Positions 27,743 to 37,050 of a DNA stretch of 64,000 bases are shown here, in pieces. Position 1 is the stretch's first letter, and each line of letters starts with the position of its first letter. A model generated the notes under the pieces. It had not been told where the DNA came from. It made no database searches and saw only the letters and a program-made list of their open reading frames with translations. The position numbers were made by a program, and so were the translations under genes. The stretch covers positions 99,317 to 163,316 of the forward strand of contig NZ_JACAFP010000007.1 in assembly GCF_015354505.1 (NCBI RefSeq), written 5' to 3'. This stretch comes from Microbacterium sp. UFMG61. GTDB taxonomy: Bacteria > Actinomycetota > Actinomycetes > Actinomycetales > Microbacteriaceae.

Positions 27743-29152
27743 TCAGCGCTGACGAATGTCGGCCAGCGCACGGAGGAACGAGGAGGACCAGGCGTCGACG
27801 TCGTTCTCGAGCACGCGGCGACGCAGCGAGCGCATCCGCTTCCCCTGCTCCGCGGGGGTCATCGCGACGGCCGTCATGATCGCATCCTTCAGGCCTGCGA
27901 TGTCGTGCGGGTTGACCCGCACGGCCTGACGCAGCTCATCGGCTGCGCCGGTGAATTCGCTCAGCACGAGGACGCCACGGTTGTCTGCACGCGTCGCCAC
28001 ATACTCCTTGGCGACGAGATTCATGCCGTCACGGAGCGCGGTCACGAGCATGACGTCGGCGGCGAGATACAGCGCGACCATCTCCTCGCGCGGATATCCC
28101 TGGTGGAGATAGCGGATGGCCGTATGCCCCATCGTGTCGTGGTCGCCGTTGATGCGTCCCACTGCGAGCTCGATCTCGTCGCGCAGGTGCACGTACGCGT
28201 CGACGCGTTCGCGACTGGGGCTCGCCACCTGCACGAAGGTGACGTCATCGACGCTCAGCAGACCGTCTTCGAGCAGCTCGCCGTACGCCTTGATGCGGTG
28301 GCGGATGCCCTTCGTGTAGTCGAGTCGGTCGACGCCGAGGAGGATCTTCTTGGGGTTGCCCAGGCTCTCCCTGATCTCGGCGGCGCGGGCCCGCACATCA
28401 GGACGCGCGGCGAGTTCGAGGTACGGCGTCGTGTCGATCGAGATCGGGAACGCTCTGGCGATCGCCGTGCGCGAGCCGCCGCCCTCCGTCGGGATCGCGA
28501 CCGTGGACCCCTTGACCTCGTAGCGGAGTCTGCGGCGGACGGCCGTGAGGAAGTACGTGGCATCCTGCGCACGCTGGAACCCGATGACGTCCGCGCCGAG
28601 AAGACCGGTGAGCACCTGGTCTCGCCACGGCAGCTGCGCATAGAGGCCGTGGGCGGGGAACGGGATGTGGTGGAAATAGCCGATGGTGACGTCGGACCGG
28701 ATCTCCCTGATCATCTGCGGCACGAGCTGCAGCTGATAGTCATGGATCCACACGGTGCCGTTCGGAGCGGCGACAGCGGCGGCCGCCTCCGCGAAGCGGC
28801 GATTCACCCGGACGTACGCATCCCACCACTCGCGGTGGTACTGCGGCGGCGCGATCACGTCGTGGTACAGCGGCCAGATGGTGTCGTTCGCGAAGCCCTC
28901 GTAGTAGTCGGCGACCTCTTCGGTGCTGAGCGGGACCGGCACCAGGTCGATCCCGTTGATCTCGAACGGCTCGAGCTCGACGTCCGGCTGTCCGGGCCAA
29001 CCGACCCACGCACCGTGCGCGCTGCGCATCATCGGTTCGAGCGCAGCGACCAACCCGCCGGGAGACGTCCGCCACTCATCCTCGCCGTCGGGGCCCACCA
29101 CCCGGTCGACGGGGAGTCGATTGGCGACGACGACGAAATCTGCGGCTGGCAT
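27743..29152 (-). CDS. otsA: Trehalose-6-phosphate synthase
   Basis: This 469-aa GT20 glycosyltransferase starts with [11 protein letters not shown] (7-17), followed by the GGL loop ([11 protein letters not shown]), the catalytic-region [16 protein letters not shown] (about 135-150), FHHIPFP, and the donor-site motif [11 protein letters not shown] (about 272-282). It transfers glucose from a nucleotide sugar to glucose-6-phosphate. It works with OtsB directly downstream. An MFS gene lies 30 bases upstream on the same strand. Confidence 0.96.
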   Translation of the reverse strand: MPAADFVVVANRLPVDRVVGPDGEDEWRTSPGGLVAALEPMMRSAHGAWVGWPGQPDVELEPFEINGIDLVPVPLSTEEVADYYEGFANDTIWPLYHDVIAPPQYHREWWDAYVRVNRRFAEAAAAVAAPNGTVWIHDYQLQLVPQMIREIRSDVTIGYFHHIPFPAHGLYAQLPWRDQVLTGLLGADVIGFQRAQDATYFLTAVRRRLRYEVKGSTVAIPTEGGGSRTAIARAFPISIDTTPYLELAARPDVRARAAEIRESLGNPKKILLGVDRLDYTKGIRHRIKAYGELLEDGLLSVDDVTFVQVASPSRERVDAYVHLRDEIELAVGRINGDHDTMGHTAIRYLHQGYPREEMVALYLAADVMLVTALRDGMNLVAKEYVATRADNRGVLVLSEFTGAADELRQAVRVNPHDIAGLKDAIMTAVAMTPAEQGKRMRSLRRRVLENDVDAWSSSFLRALADIRQR

Positions 29153-29182
29153 GGGGCTCCTGACGAGGCAGTGGGATGAACC

Positions 29183-30469
29183 TCAGGCTACCGAGGCTCT
29201 TTCCGAGCGTACGCGAGGTGCGGTCGCACTCAGCCGCCAGTTGACAACCCCCGCTGCGAAGGCTATCCCGGCGGCGACGATCGGAAGCAGCAGTGCGCTG
29301 CCGGTTCCCGCGCTCTCGGCGACCTCTCCCGCGATCGCGGCGCCGAGCGACTGCCCGACGACGATTCCCGACCCCAGCATCGTCATGACGGTGGCGGAGC
29401 GCCCGAGCGGACTGCGCGCGGCTCCGAAGCTGTACTGAGTGACCAGGGTCGGCCCGATGCCGATGCCCATGATGGCGAGCGCGAGCATCATCATCGCCGG
29501 GGTATCCACGAAGAGCAGCAGGACACTGCCCGCGAGCAGGATGCCGGAGAACGCCAACCAGCGGCCACGCAGAGAGAAGCGCGCGGGCAACCAGGCGACC
29601 CCGAGCGCGAGGATCGCCGAGCCGACGCCCATGACGCCGTACAGCAGTCCCGCCTGTTCAGGGGCTCCTCGGTCAGCCATGAACGACGTCAGCGAGGTGA
29701 GCATGGTGCCGAAGAACATCCCGACGCCGAGGATTCCGACGACGACGATCAACAGACGAGCGCTGAAGAGCTCCGCCACGGCAGACGGTGCGCGCCCATC
29801 GCTGTCGCGGTGGGCCGACACGGCACGCGCGCTGGGGTGCAGCGCGAATGCTCCGACGAAGACGACCGTCAGCACCGCAGCGCCGACGAGCGGCGCCCAG
29901 GGGGCGAGCGCCGATGCGAGAACGCCCACGATGAACGGACCGAAGACGAAGACCGTCTCATCCGCGGCCGATTCGTAGGCCATCGTCCCTGAGGTGGTGC
30001 GGGTTCGCACAGCCTCAGGCATGCGGTCGGCGATCATCGTGACCAGCCTCGACCGCGACATGGGCGCGACCTGCGGGGCCGTGGCGCCGATGCCGAAAGC
30101 CGAGAGCAGCACCAGAGCGTCGGCGGCTCCCGCGTAGACGACGACCGTGAACAGGACGAGCATCGCCCCGTTGGCGATCGCCAGGATCAACAGCACGGTC
30201 CGCTGACCGAAGCGATCGGCGGCGGCGCCGAGCAGTGGTCCGAAGCAGGCGGTGCCCAGCCCCACGGCGGCGGAGGTCAGCCCGCCGAGCGACAGTGAAC
30301 CGCGCGCCGAGACGACGACGGTGAGCACGCCGACCACCATCATTGCGAAAGGCAGTCGCGCTACGAATGCGATGAGGAAATAGGGCAGGCCGGCGATGCG
30401 GAGAAGGCTGGGCGCATCCGTCGCCTGCGTGCGGATGTCGGATTGCTCCTGAGGTGATGCGTGTGTCAT
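29183..30469 (-). CDS. MFS transporter
   Basis: This 428-aa protein has about 12 hydrophobic helices with a motif A-like stretch GAAADRFGQRTVLLI between helices 2 and 3 and an Arg/Lys-poor interior. It resembles exporters of the major facilitator superfamily; the substrate is unknown. The ATG at 30469 is preferred over an in-frame start 75 bases upstream, which adds a Pro/Gly/Arg-rich prefix. It reads into otsA with 30 bases between, so a shared transcript is possible, although no functional link to trehalose is evident. Confidence 0.82.
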   Translation of the reverse strand: MTHASPQEQSDIRTQATDAPSLLRIAGLPYFLIAFVARLPFAMMVVGVLTVVVSARGSLSLGGLTSAAVGLGTACFGPLLGAAADRFGQRTVLLILAIANGAMLVLFTVVVYAGAADALVLLSAFGIGATAPQVAPMSRSRLVTMIADRMPEAVRTRTTSGTMAYESAADETVFVFGPFIVGVLASALAPWAPLVGAAVLTVVFVGAFALHPSARAVSAHRDSDGRAPSAVAELFSARLLIVVVGILGVGMFFGTMLTSLTSFMADRGAPEQAGLLYGVMGVGSAILALGVAWLPARFSLRGRWLAFSGILLAGSVLLLFVDTPAMMMLALAIMGIGIGPTLVTQYSFGAARSPLGRSATVMTMLGSGIVVGQSLGAAIAGEVAESAGTGSALLLPIVAAGIAFAAGVVNWRLSATAPRVRSERASVA

Positions 30470-30679
30470 GGCTCTCGCGCGCCCGGAGACGCGGGGTCGG
30501 GTGCCGCCGCTGTCCGTCGGAGAGCCGACGGCCGGTAGATACACGGGTTGCGGACGCGGACGGACCGCGACCGGACAAGGGTACCGCAGTCCTCTGCGAG
30601 CGTGCTGGACGCGATCCTCGGGCGCCTGGCAGACTCAGCATCCGCTGTCAAGGCTCGGCACTGCGGACGTCGGTGAGGG

Positions 30680-30685
30680 TAGCGT
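30680..30685 (+). promoter_or_regulatory. -10 hexamer of small membrane protein gene
   Basis: TAGCGT lies 6 nt before the ATG at 30692, predicting a leaderless transcript. Confidence 0.5.
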
Positions 30686-30691
30686 GAGGGC

Positions 30692-30967
30692 ATGAACTAC
30701 CTCTCGGGTACCGGACTCATCGGCGCGGTCATGACCGGAGTGACTCTGCTCCGCGGATCCCGTGATACGAAGATCACGTGGCGCTCCGCGCTCGCGTGGG
30801 TGAGCTGGGCGATCAGCCTCGCACTCGCGATCGGCGCCGTCGTCGACACTCGCCGCGCCCGGCATGGACGCCCAGTCTCCCCGGACTCGCCCGTCTACGC
30901 GAAGCAGCAGCGGGAACAGGAGAAGGAAGCCAAGCGCTCTGCGAAGGTGAAGCCCATCAAGCGCTGA
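30692..30967 (+). CDS. Small membrane protein, unknown function
   Basis: This 91-aa protein has one clear membrane helix (SALAWVSWAISLALAIGAVV, about 32-51), a weaker hydrophobic N-terminus, and a strongly basic Lys/Arg/Gln-rich C-terminal tail ending in KVKPIKR. No family was recognised. The short helix with a basic cytosolic tail is common in actinobacterial small proteins. It is convergent with the thiolase gene, with 6 bases between the stops. Confidence 0.7.
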   Translation: MNYLSGTGLIGAVMTGVTLLRGSRDTKITWRSALAWVSWAISLALAIGAVVDTRRARHGRPVSPDSPVYAKQQREQEKEAKRSAKVKPIKR

Positions 30968-30973
30968 CTCGGC

Positions 30974-32176
30974 TCAGCGTGTGAGGATCAGCGCTTCGCC
31001 CTGTCCTCCGCCACCGCACAGGCCGACTGCGGCGACACCCGCCCCTCGACGGGCGAGCTCGTGCGCCGCGTGCACGACCAGACGAGTTCCCGACGCGCCG
31101 ATCGGGTGTCCGATGGCGATTCCGCCGCCGTGGATGTTGACGATGTCGCTCGTGATCCCGAGCTCGACCTGCGATCGCGACACGACCGCGCCGAAGGCCT
31201 CGTTGATCTCGACGAGATCGAGATCGGTCGGCGAGATCCCCTGCTTCGCGCACGCACGCTCGATTGCTCGGGCGGGTTGCGCCTGCAGCGAGTTGTCCGG
31301 TCCTGCCGTCTGCCCGCTCGCTCCCACCGTCACGAGCACGGGCCATCCCGATCTCTCGGCCCTGCCGCGGGTCGTCACGATGACAGCCGCGGCGCCGTCG
31401 GAGATCTGCGACGAGTTGCCGGCTGTGATCGACCCACCCTCGGCGAACGCCGCCCGCAGGCCGCTCAGCGATTGAACGGTGGTGTCGGGGCGGATTCCTT
31501 CGTCGGTCGTCACCAGAAGCGGCTCCCCACGTCGCTGCGGGACGGAGACGGCGACGACCTCGTCGTCGAACACACCCTCCGACTGCGCTGCGGCAGCTCG
31601 CTGATGGGACAGTGCGGCGACCTCGTCCTGCGCCTCACGGGTCAGTTCGTACCGGGCGTTGTGGCGCTCTGTGGACGCCCCCATGCTCTCGCGGTCGTAT
31701 GCGTCGGTGAGTCCGTCGAAGGCCATGTGGTCGAGCACCTCGACGCTGCCGTATGTCCACCCGTCGCGAGATCCCATGAGCAGGTGCGGCGCGCGGGTCA
31801 TCGACTCCATCCCGCCCGCCACGACGACCTGAGCGTCGCCCACCCGGATCATGCGTGCGGCGTCGATGATCGCGGTGAGGCCCGACAGGCAGACCTTGTT
31901 GACCGAGTGCGCGGGCACGTCCCACCCGATTCCCGCGCCGATCGAGGCTTGACGAGCGGCGTTCTGCCCGGATCCGGCGGCGAGCACCTGCCCCATGATC
32001 ACCGCGTCCACGTCGGTGCCGTCGACTTCCGCCTGCTCCAATGCCCCGCGAATCGCGATGGATCCCAGCTGGGGCGCGGTGAAGCTCGCCAGTTGGCCCT
32101 TGAGGCGCCCCTGCGGGGTTCTCGCCGCGGCGACGATGACGATGTCCTCTGTATCGGTGCGCGTGATGTCGCTCAT
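30974..32176 (-). CDS. Acetyl-CoA C-acyltransferase (thiolase)
   Basis: This 400-aa thiolase has the nucleophilic C96 (VNKVCLSG), H357 ([14 protein letters not shown]) and the second catalytic C387 ([11 protein letters not shown]). It could cleave acetoacetyl-CoA or 3-oxoadipyl-CoA, or condense acetyl-CoA. It starts within the stop of the CoA-transferase B gene as ATGA, so the three genes (transferase A, B and thiolase) form one operon that converts a 3-oxo acid to acetyl-CoA units. The choice between ketone-body and beta-ketoadipate use cannot be made from sequence alone. Confidence 0.9.
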   Translation of the reverse strand: MSDITRTDTEDIVIVAAARTPQGRLKGQLASFTAPQLGSIAIRGALEQAEVDGTDVDAVIMGQVLAAGSGQNAARQASIGAGIGWDVPAHSVNKVCLSGLTAIIDAARMIRVGDAQVVVAGGMESMTRAPHLLMGSRDGWTYGSVEVLDHMAFDGLTDAYDRESMGASTERHNARYELTREAQDEVAALSHQRAAAAQSEGVFDDEVVAVSVPQRRGEPLLVTTDEGIRPDTTVQSLSGLRAAFAEGGSITAGNSSQISDGAAAVIVTTRGRAERSGWPVLVTVGASGQTAGPDNSLQAQPARAIERACAKQGISPTDLDLVEINEAFGAVVSRSQVELGITSDIVNIHGGGIAIGHPIGASGTRLVVHAAHELARRGAGVAAVGLCGGGGQGEALILTR

Positions 32177-32841
32177 TCCGTGATTCTCCCTCTGTCAGTC
32201 TCACGATCCCGATGCACGATCAGCACCGGCTCGGTCGCGGCGACCACCTGCTCGACCGAGACGCCGGGGGCGGTCTCGACCAGCACCAGCCCCTCGTCGG
32301 TCACATCGATCACCGCGAGATCGGTGATGATCCGATCCACCACGCGACGCCCGGTGAGGGGCAGCGAGCACTGTTCGACGATCTTCGCCGAGCCGTCCTT
32401 CGCGACATGCTCCATGAGCACGATCACGCGGGCCGCGCCGTGCACGAGATCCATCGCCCCGCCCGGCCCCTTGACCATCTTGCCGGGGATCATCCAGTTC
32501 GCGAGATCGCCCGTGGCCGACACCTGCATGGCCCCGAGGATCGCGGCGTCGATCTTGCCGCCACGGATCATCCCGAAGCTCAGCGCCGAGTCGAAGAACG
32601 CCGCTCCGGGAAGCACGGTGACCGTCTCCTTGCCCGCGTTGATGAGGTCCGGATCCACGGCATCCTCGCGCGGATACGGGCCGACACCCAGGATCCCGTT
32701 CTCCGACTGCAGCACCACGGTCACTCCGTGCGGGACATGGTTGGGCACGAGCGTCGGCAGACCGATCCCGAGGTTCACGTACGACCCGTCCTGCAGCTCG
32801 GCAGCGGCCCGCGCCGCCATCTCCTCCCGCGTGAGCGCCAT
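32173..32841 (-). CDS. 3-oxoacid CoA-transferase subunit B
   Basis: This 222-aa class I CoA-transferase beta subunit has the catalytic Glu E47 in [11 protein letters not shown], preceded by [14 protein letters not shown], as in ScoB/PcaJ/AtoA. It forms the Glu-CoA thioester and moves CoA from succinyl-CoA to a 3-oxo acid. The ATG at 32841 follows AAGGAGCC; the longer frame upstream overlaps subunit A and is not used. It overlaps the thiolase start by 4 bases. Confidence 0.93.
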   Translation of the reverse strand: MALTREEMAARAAAELQDGSYVNLGIGLPTLVPNHVPHGVTVVLQSENGILGVGPYPREDAVDPDLINAGKETVTVLPGAAFFDSALSFGMIRGGKIDAAILGAMQVSATGDLANWMIPGKMVKGPGGAMDLVHGAARVIVLMEHVAKDGSAKIVEQCSLPLTGRRVVDRIITDLAVIDVTDEGLVLVETAPGVSVEQVVAATEPVLIVHRDRETDRGRITE

Positions 32842-32842
32842 C

Positions 32843-33616
32843 TCAGGCTCCTTCCGCGGCGACGGTACGCCGTTCGATGCGCTTGGGGACGTCGCCGCCG
32901 ACCTCGACGACCCGATGCACGTACACACCGGGCAGGTGGACGCGGTCGGGGTCCAGATCACCGGGTTCGACCAGCTGCTCGACCTGAGCGATGCAGATCC
33001 GTCCGGCCATCGCGGCCAGCGGGTTGAAGTTGCGCGCCGCCTTGTTGAAGATCAGGTTGCCGTGGCGATCGCCGGCCAGTGCGTGCACCAGCGAGAAGTC
33101 CGTCGTGATCGCCTCTTCCAGCACATAGTCGCGGGGAGTGCCGTCCACATCGAAGGAACGGACATCCTTGATCGGCGAACCCACGGCGACCATGCCGTCG
33201 GAGTGATACCGCCGGGGCAGTCCTCCCTCGGCCACCTGAGTGCCGACGCCGGTCTGCGTGAAGAACGCGGCGATGCCGGATCCTCCTGCGCGCAGCTTCT
33301 CGGCCAGCGTGCCCTGCGGAGTCAGTTCGAGTTCCAACTCGCCGGAGAGGAACTGACGCTCGAACTCCTTGTTCTCCCCCACGTACGACGAGGTCATCTT
33401 GCGGATCCTTCGTGCCCCCAGCAGCACCCCGAGGCCCCAGTCATCGACGCCGCAGTTGTTGCTCACGATGCTGAGATCGGTCGTTCCCTGCGCGAGGATC
33501 GCCTCGATCAGGGCGATGGGATTTCCGGACAGGCCGAAACCTCCGACCGCGATGGACGATCCGTCGGAGATGTCTGCCACTGCGTCCGCCGCCGTCGGTA
33601 TCTGCTTGTCGATCAC
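32843..33616 (-). CDS. 3-oxoacid CoA-transferase subunit A
   Basis: This 257-aa class I CoA-transferase alpha subunit has the GGFGLSGNP motif (about 25-33), [19 protein letters not shown] (about 76-94) and [17 protein letters not shown] typical of succinyl-CoA:3-ketoacid transferases. It pairs with subunit B, which begins 1 base downstream. AAGGAGTTC precedes the ATG. The operon is divergent from an IclR regulator. The pair could be ScoAB (acetoacetate) or PcaIJ (3-oxoadipate). Confidence 0.93.
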   Translation of the reverse strand: MIDKQIPTAADAVADISDGSSIAVGGFGLSGNPIALIEAILAQGTTDLSIVSNNCGVDDWGLGVLLGARRIRKMTSSYVGENKEFERQFLSGELELELTPQGTLAEKLRAGGSGIAAFFTQTGVGTQVAEGGLPRRYHSDGMVAVGSPIKDVRSFDVDGTPRDYVLEEAITTDFSLVHALAGDRHGNLIFNKAARNFNPLAAMAGRICIAQVEQLVEPGDLDPDRVHLPGVYVHRVVEVGGDVPKRIERRTVAAEGA

Positions 33617-33683
33617 GTGAACTCCTTCGAAGACGTGCCTCCGTCCAGCATCCGTCCTCGACGCGCCTCGCGCGAGCCCGCTC

Positions 33684-33719
33684 TTGCGATGTGGTTCGAT
33701 TCATCGGTAGCGTCCACAT
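33684..33719 (+). promoter_or_regulatory. Leaderless promoter and operator of iclR-type gene
   Basis: TTGCGA (33684-33689) and TAGCGT (33708-33713), spaced 18 bp, form a likely promoter with its start point at about 33720-33721. An inverted repeat ATGTGG...CCACAT (33689-33694 and 33714-33719) with an inner CGAT-TC-ATCG spans it, placed as an autoregulatory site in the divergent region. Confidence 0.6.
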
Positions 33720-33720
33720 T

Positions 33721-34509
33721 ATGGAACAACCGGCTCGGACCATACCGGGCACTCAGGCGATCTCGCGGGCAGCCTCCCTCCTGCGCCTCGTGACGCAGAG
33801 CGGCTCCGAGGGCGCAGCGCTGATCGACCTCGCCCGCGCATCCGGCCTCACCCGATCCACGGTTCACAGGCTCCTCTCCGCTCTTCGGGCAGAGGGGCTC
33901 GTCGACCGGGACGAGGGGTCGGCGCGCTGGATGCCCGGACCCGAGCTCTTCCTCATGGGCACAGTGGCCGCGGCTCGCTATGACATCACCGCCCTCGCTC
34001 GCGACATCGTGCGGTCACTCGCGGTGAAGACCGAGGAGAGTGCGTTCCTCTCCGTGCGACGCGCAGACGAGACCGTGTGCCTGGTGCGGGAGGAAGGTTC
34101 GTTCCCCATCCGCTCGTTCGTGCTGAGTGAAGGTATCCGCTTCCCCCTCGGCGTCGCGAGCGCCGGACTGGCGATCCTGGCTTTCCTCCCCGACCACGAT
34201 GTGGACGCCTACCTCGAGCGCCATCCCGACCTGGACCGGGAGTGGGGTGCAGCCCACGGCATCCGCCCGCTGCGTTCTCGCCTGGCCGAGACGAAGGAGC
34301 GCGGGTACGCGGTCAATCCGGGCCTGATCGTCGAGGGCAGCTGGGGCCTCGGCGCTGCGGTGTTCGATCGATCAGGACGCCCGGAGTGGGCCCTCAGCCT
34401 GACGGGCGTCGGGTTCCGTTTCGGGCCGGAGCGCCTCCCGAACCTCGGCCGCACCCTCCTCGCGCACGCACATCAGCTGTCGGCGCGCATCGCCGGAGCA
34501 CGGAGATAG
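33721..34509 (+). CDS. IclR-family transcriptional regulator
   Basis: From the ATG at 33721 this is a 262-aa regulator. It has an N-terminal winged helix (QAISRAASLLRLV then ARASGLTRSTVHRLLSALRAEGLV, about 12-60) and the C-terminal IclR effector domain (ETVCLVREEGSFPIRSFV, GVASAGLAILAFL, GSWGLGAAVFDRSG). It probably controls the divergent CoA-transferase/thiolase operon and may sense an aromatic-derived or keto acid. The start 30 bases further up would place the start inside the promoter and is not preferred. Confidence 0.9.
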   Translation: MEQPARTIPGTQAISRAASLLRLVTQSGSEGAALIDLARASGLTRSTVHRLLSALRAEGLVDRDEGSARWMPGPELFLMGTVAAARYDITALARDIVRSLAVKTEESAFLSVRRADETVCLVREEGSFPIRSFVLSEGIRFPLGVASAGLAILAFLPDHDVDAYLERHPDLDREWGAAHGIRPLRSRLAETKERGYAVNPGLIVEGSWGLGAAVFDRSGRPEWALSLTGVGFRFGPERLPNLGRTLLAHAHQLSARIAGARR

Positions 34510-34533
34510 GGCGCTTCCCTCGGATCCATCATG

Positions 34534-34555
34534 TACATACCAACAGGTATATACT
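34534..34555 (+). promoter_or_regulatory. marR operator overlapping -10 box, leaderless
   Basis: ATACC-AACA-GGTAT (34537-34550) extends to a 7-of-8 inverted repeat over 34534-34553. It overlaps TATACT (34550-34555), a near-consensus -10 box 7 nt before the ATG at 34563. The marR transcript is therefore probably leaderless and autorepressed. Confidence 0.65.
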
Positions 34556-34562
34556 GGATGAT

Positions 34563-35000
34563 ATGAACCGCATCGACGTGATCCCCTCACTCGTGCTTTC
34601 CGGGTACGCGCTGGGCCGCATCGCCGCTCAGGACGCCGGGAATGACGCGCCTGCCGCGCAGTGGCGCATCCTGAACCTCCTCGAGCGATCCGGACCGAAG
34701 CGGGTCGGTGAACTCGCCGCCGCCGCGCGAACGACGCAACCGGGTATGACCAGACTCATCGGCAATCTCGAGCGGGAGGGCCTCGTACTCCGCTCCCCCG
34801 TGCCGGAGGATTCTCGGGCGATCGCCGTCGAGATCACCGACGCAGGTTCCGACGCGCTGTCCGCCTGGCGCGCCGAGTTCCGCGACACACTCGCCCCCCG
34901 CTTCGCCGCACTCGACGACGACGACTGGAGCGCACTCACCCGCGCAGCCGAGATCCTGGCCGCACACACCGTAATCGAATCGACAGGAGCACAACGGTGA
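34563..35000 (+). CDS. MarR-family transcriptional regulator
   Basis: This 145-aa MarR protein has its winged helix at about 45-100 (KRVGELAAAARTTQPGMTRLIGNLEREGLV and a wing with PVPEDSRAIAVEIT). No ribosome site precedes the ATG, in line with the leaderless promoter. The following MFS gene starts at 34997, overlapping this stop, so regulator and transporter are one operon, a common layout for drug or phenolic-compound efflux control. Confidence 0.92.
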   Translation: MNRIDVIPSLVLSGYALGRIAAQDAGNDAPAAQWRILNLLERSGPKRVGELAAAARTTQPGMTRLIGNLEREGLVLRSPVPEDSRAIAVEITDAGSDALSAWRAEFRDTLAPRFAALDDDDWSALTRAAEILAAHTVIESTGAQR

Positions 35001-36223
35001 CCAGCACCACCACAGCCATATGGAAGCAGCCCGCCCAGGTGTGGGCGGTCGCATTTGCCTGCGTCGTCGCCTTCATGGGGATCGGACTGGTCGACCCGAT
35101 CCTTCCCGCGATCGCAGACTCCCTGCAGGCGAGCCCCTTCGAGACCGAGCTCCTGTTCACGAGCTACCTCGCGGTCACGGGCCTCGCGATGTTGGTGACC
35201 AGCTGGATCTCGAGTCGCATCGGGGCAAAGAAGACGCTGCTGATCGGCCTTGCACTGATCGTCGTGTTCGCGCTGCTGTGCGCACTCAGCGGCAGTGTCG
35301 ATTCGGTCATCGGATTCCGCGCAGGTTGGGGCCTCGGCAACGCGCTCTTCATCTCGACCGCGTTGGCCACCATCGTCGGCGCGGCGTCCGGCGGCAGCGC
35401 CGCAGCGATCATCCTCTACGAAGCCGCTCTCGGGCTCGGAATCGCCATCGGCCCTCTGCTCGGTGGCATCCTCGGCGAGCAGAGCTGGCGTGCACCGTTC
35501 TTCGGCGTGGTCGTCCTGATGGCCATCGCGTTCCTCGCGGTACTGGTGCTGCTGCGCGGCCCCGAAGGCCCACGCACTCCCATTCCCTTCTCCGCGCCGT
35601 TCACGGCTCTCGGCCGCCCCGCCCTCGCGGTCCTCGCGATCGCCGCCTTCTTCTACAACATCGGCTTCTTCATCCTGCTGGCGTTCTCGCCGTTCCCCCT
35701 CGGCTTCGGAGCGATGGGCATCGGCTTCACCTTCTTCGGCTGGGGCGTCGCACTCGCCGTCACGAGCGTCTGGGTCGCTCCCCTGCTGATGCGTCGAGTG
35801 CCGCGCACCCGCGTGATCCTGATCGTCCTCCCCCTGCTCGCGATCGATCTCGTCGTCGCCGGCCTCCTCGTCGAGTCGGCCGCAGCACTGGTGACCTGCA
35901 TCGTGATCGGCGGCCTCCTGCTCGGCATCATGAACACGGTCCTCACCGAAGCGGTCATGGAGGCGACGGATCTCCCCCGCTCGGTCGCCTCGTCGGCATA
36001 CTCCTCGGTGCGGTTCCTCGGTGGAGCGGTCGCCCCGCCTCTGGCCGCGGCCCTCTGGCACGCATTCAGCGCGACCGTGCCGTATCTGGTCGCCGCCGCC
36101 GCCGTCCTCGTCGCCGCGCTGGTGATCTTCCTGGGTCGCTCGACGCTCGCGCACATCGACGACGAGCCCGACGATGCGGCGGTCGAAGACGCCGAGGCCA
36201 TCCTGATCGGTGACGCCGCCTGA
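34997..36223 (+). CDS. MFS transporter (drug efflux type)
   Basis: This 408-aa protein has 12 predicted helices, starting with a DHA1-like FMGIGLVDPILPAIADSL (26-43), motif A-like WISSRIGAKKTLLIG (about 70-84) and a long acidic C-terminal tail (DDEPDDAAVEDAEA). The GTG start overlaps the marR stop and follows AGGAG, so both are co-translated. Efflux of a compound sensed by the MarR protein is the likely role. Confidence 0.9.
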   Translation: MTSTTTAIWKQPAQVWAVAFACVVAFMGIGLVDPILPAIADSLQASPFETELLFTSYLAVTGLAMLVTSWISSRIGAKKTLLIGLALIVVFALLCALSGSVDSVIGFRAGWGLGNALFISTALATIVGAASGGSAAAIILYEAALGLGIAIGPLLGGILGEQSWRAPFFGVVVLMAIAFLAVLVLLRGPEGPRTPIPFSAPFTALGRPALAVLAIAAFFYNIGFFILLAFSPFPLGFGAMGIGFTFFGWGVALAVTSVWVAPLLMRRVPRTRVILIVLPLLAIDLVVAGLLVESAAALVTCIVIGGLLLGIMNTVLTEAVMEATDLPRSVASSAYSSVRFLGGAVAPPLAAALWHAFSATVPYLVAAAAVLVAALVIFLGRSTLAHIDDEPDDAAVEDAEAILIGDAA

Positions 36224-36260
36224 GAGCCACGGACGGGCGATCGAGCCTGCTGACGTTCGG

Positions 36261-36266
36261 TACGGT
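36261..36266 (+). promoter_or_regulatory. -10 hexamer of ybaK, leaderless
   Basis: TACGGT lies 6 nt before the ATG at 36273. Confidence 0.45.
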
Positions 36267-36272
36267 GGGGTC

Positions 36273-36736
36273 ATGAGCGCCCTCCCCGAACGCAGCAGGC
36301 TCGTTCAGCAGCACCTCGATGCAGGCGGGGTCCACACCGAGATCAGGGTCCTCCCCGATTCGGCACGCACCGCAGCCGAAGCAGCCGCCGCGATCGGCTG
36401 CGACGTGGCGGCCATAGCGAACAGCCTGGTCTTCCTCGCCGACGGGTCTCCCGTGCTCGTGATGACGAGCGGTGGCCATCGCGCCGATCTCGCGGCGCTC
36501 GCACTCGGGATCGGCGCCCGCGCGGTGACCATGGCACCGGCGTCCCTCGTCCGCGACGCCACCGGCCAGGCCATCGGCGGAGTGGCGCCCGTCGGACACC
36601 CGGCGCCCCTTCGCACCTACATCGACGAGAGTCTGAGCGCGCACGAGGAGATCTGGGCGGCCGCAGGGCATCCCCACACAGTGCGTTCGCCTCGCTTCAG
36701 CACCTCACACACGGCACCGTCATCGCCGTCGCCTGA
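36273..36736 (+). pseudogene. YbaK/EbsC-family aminoacyl-tRNA deacylase, frameshifted
   Basis: From the ATG at 36273 the first 137 codons encode a YbaK/ProX editing domain, including GHPAPLRTYIDESL and ending in AAGHPHTV. After GTG (36681-36683) the frame changes: read on, it gives a Ser/Pro-rich tail that runs through the terminator and into the tRNA-Lys gene, stopping at 36848. Skipping the two bases CG (36684-36685) restores the family ending HTVFASLQHLTHGTVIAVA with a stop at 36734-36736. A 2-base insertion (or a 1-base loss) is therefore likely, either a real mutation or a sequencing error. Intact members hydrolyse mischarged tRNA, such as Cys-tRNA-Pro. Confidence 0.82.
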
Positions 36737-36791
36737 TCCGAACGGGCTTCAGAGCGACAGTCACGTTGCTGCGGTCATGGAGATGCAGAAA

Positions 36792-36823
36792 AGCCCCGAT
36801 GACTGGCGAGAGTCATCAGGGCT
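36792..36823 (-). terminator. Terminator of tRNA-Lys
   Basis: AGCCCCGATGACT and AGTCATCAGGGCT pair with one mismatch across a 6-nt loop. The minus strand continues with TTTTCTGC. It starts 7 nt past the tRNA-Lys 3' end and can also end the ybaK transcript. Confidence 0.85.
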
Positions 36824-36829
36824 GATCCG

Positions 36830-36902
36830 TGCACCCCCTCGGACTTGAACCGAGAACCCACTGATTAAGAGTCAGTTGCTCTGCCGATTGAGCTAGAGGT
36901 GC
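36830..36902 (-). tRNA. tRNA-Lys (anticodon CUU)
   Basis: The reverse strand gives a 73-nt cloverleaf: acceptor GCACCTC/GGGGTGC with discriminator A, anticodon arm ACTGA-CTCTTAA-TCAGT (anticodon CTT) and T-loop TTCAAGT. CCA is not encoded. Confidence 0.95.
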
Positions 36903-37038
36903 GTGGCCCGGTGAATTCCCCGGCCGAGGAATTACATTACCAGCCGATCACGTCGAGGCGAAATCGAGTCGAGCACTCCGTGCGCGCCGCGCGTGTCGCC
37001 CTGAGTCCGCGTGCAGAAACTCAGGGATTCCGGGCGGT

Positions 37039-37044
37039 TATCCT
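37039..37044 (+). promoter_or_regulatory. -10 hexamer of hisN-like gene, leaderless
   Basis: TATCCT lies 6 nt before the GTG at 37051, and no ribosome-binding site is seen. Confidence 0.5.
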
Positions 37045-37050
37045 GAGAAC

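Noticed and set aside
34628..36274. A 548-codon minus-strand frame opposite marR and MFS
   Set aside because: It is highly charged and repetitive in composition, with no domain, and antisense to coupled real genes.
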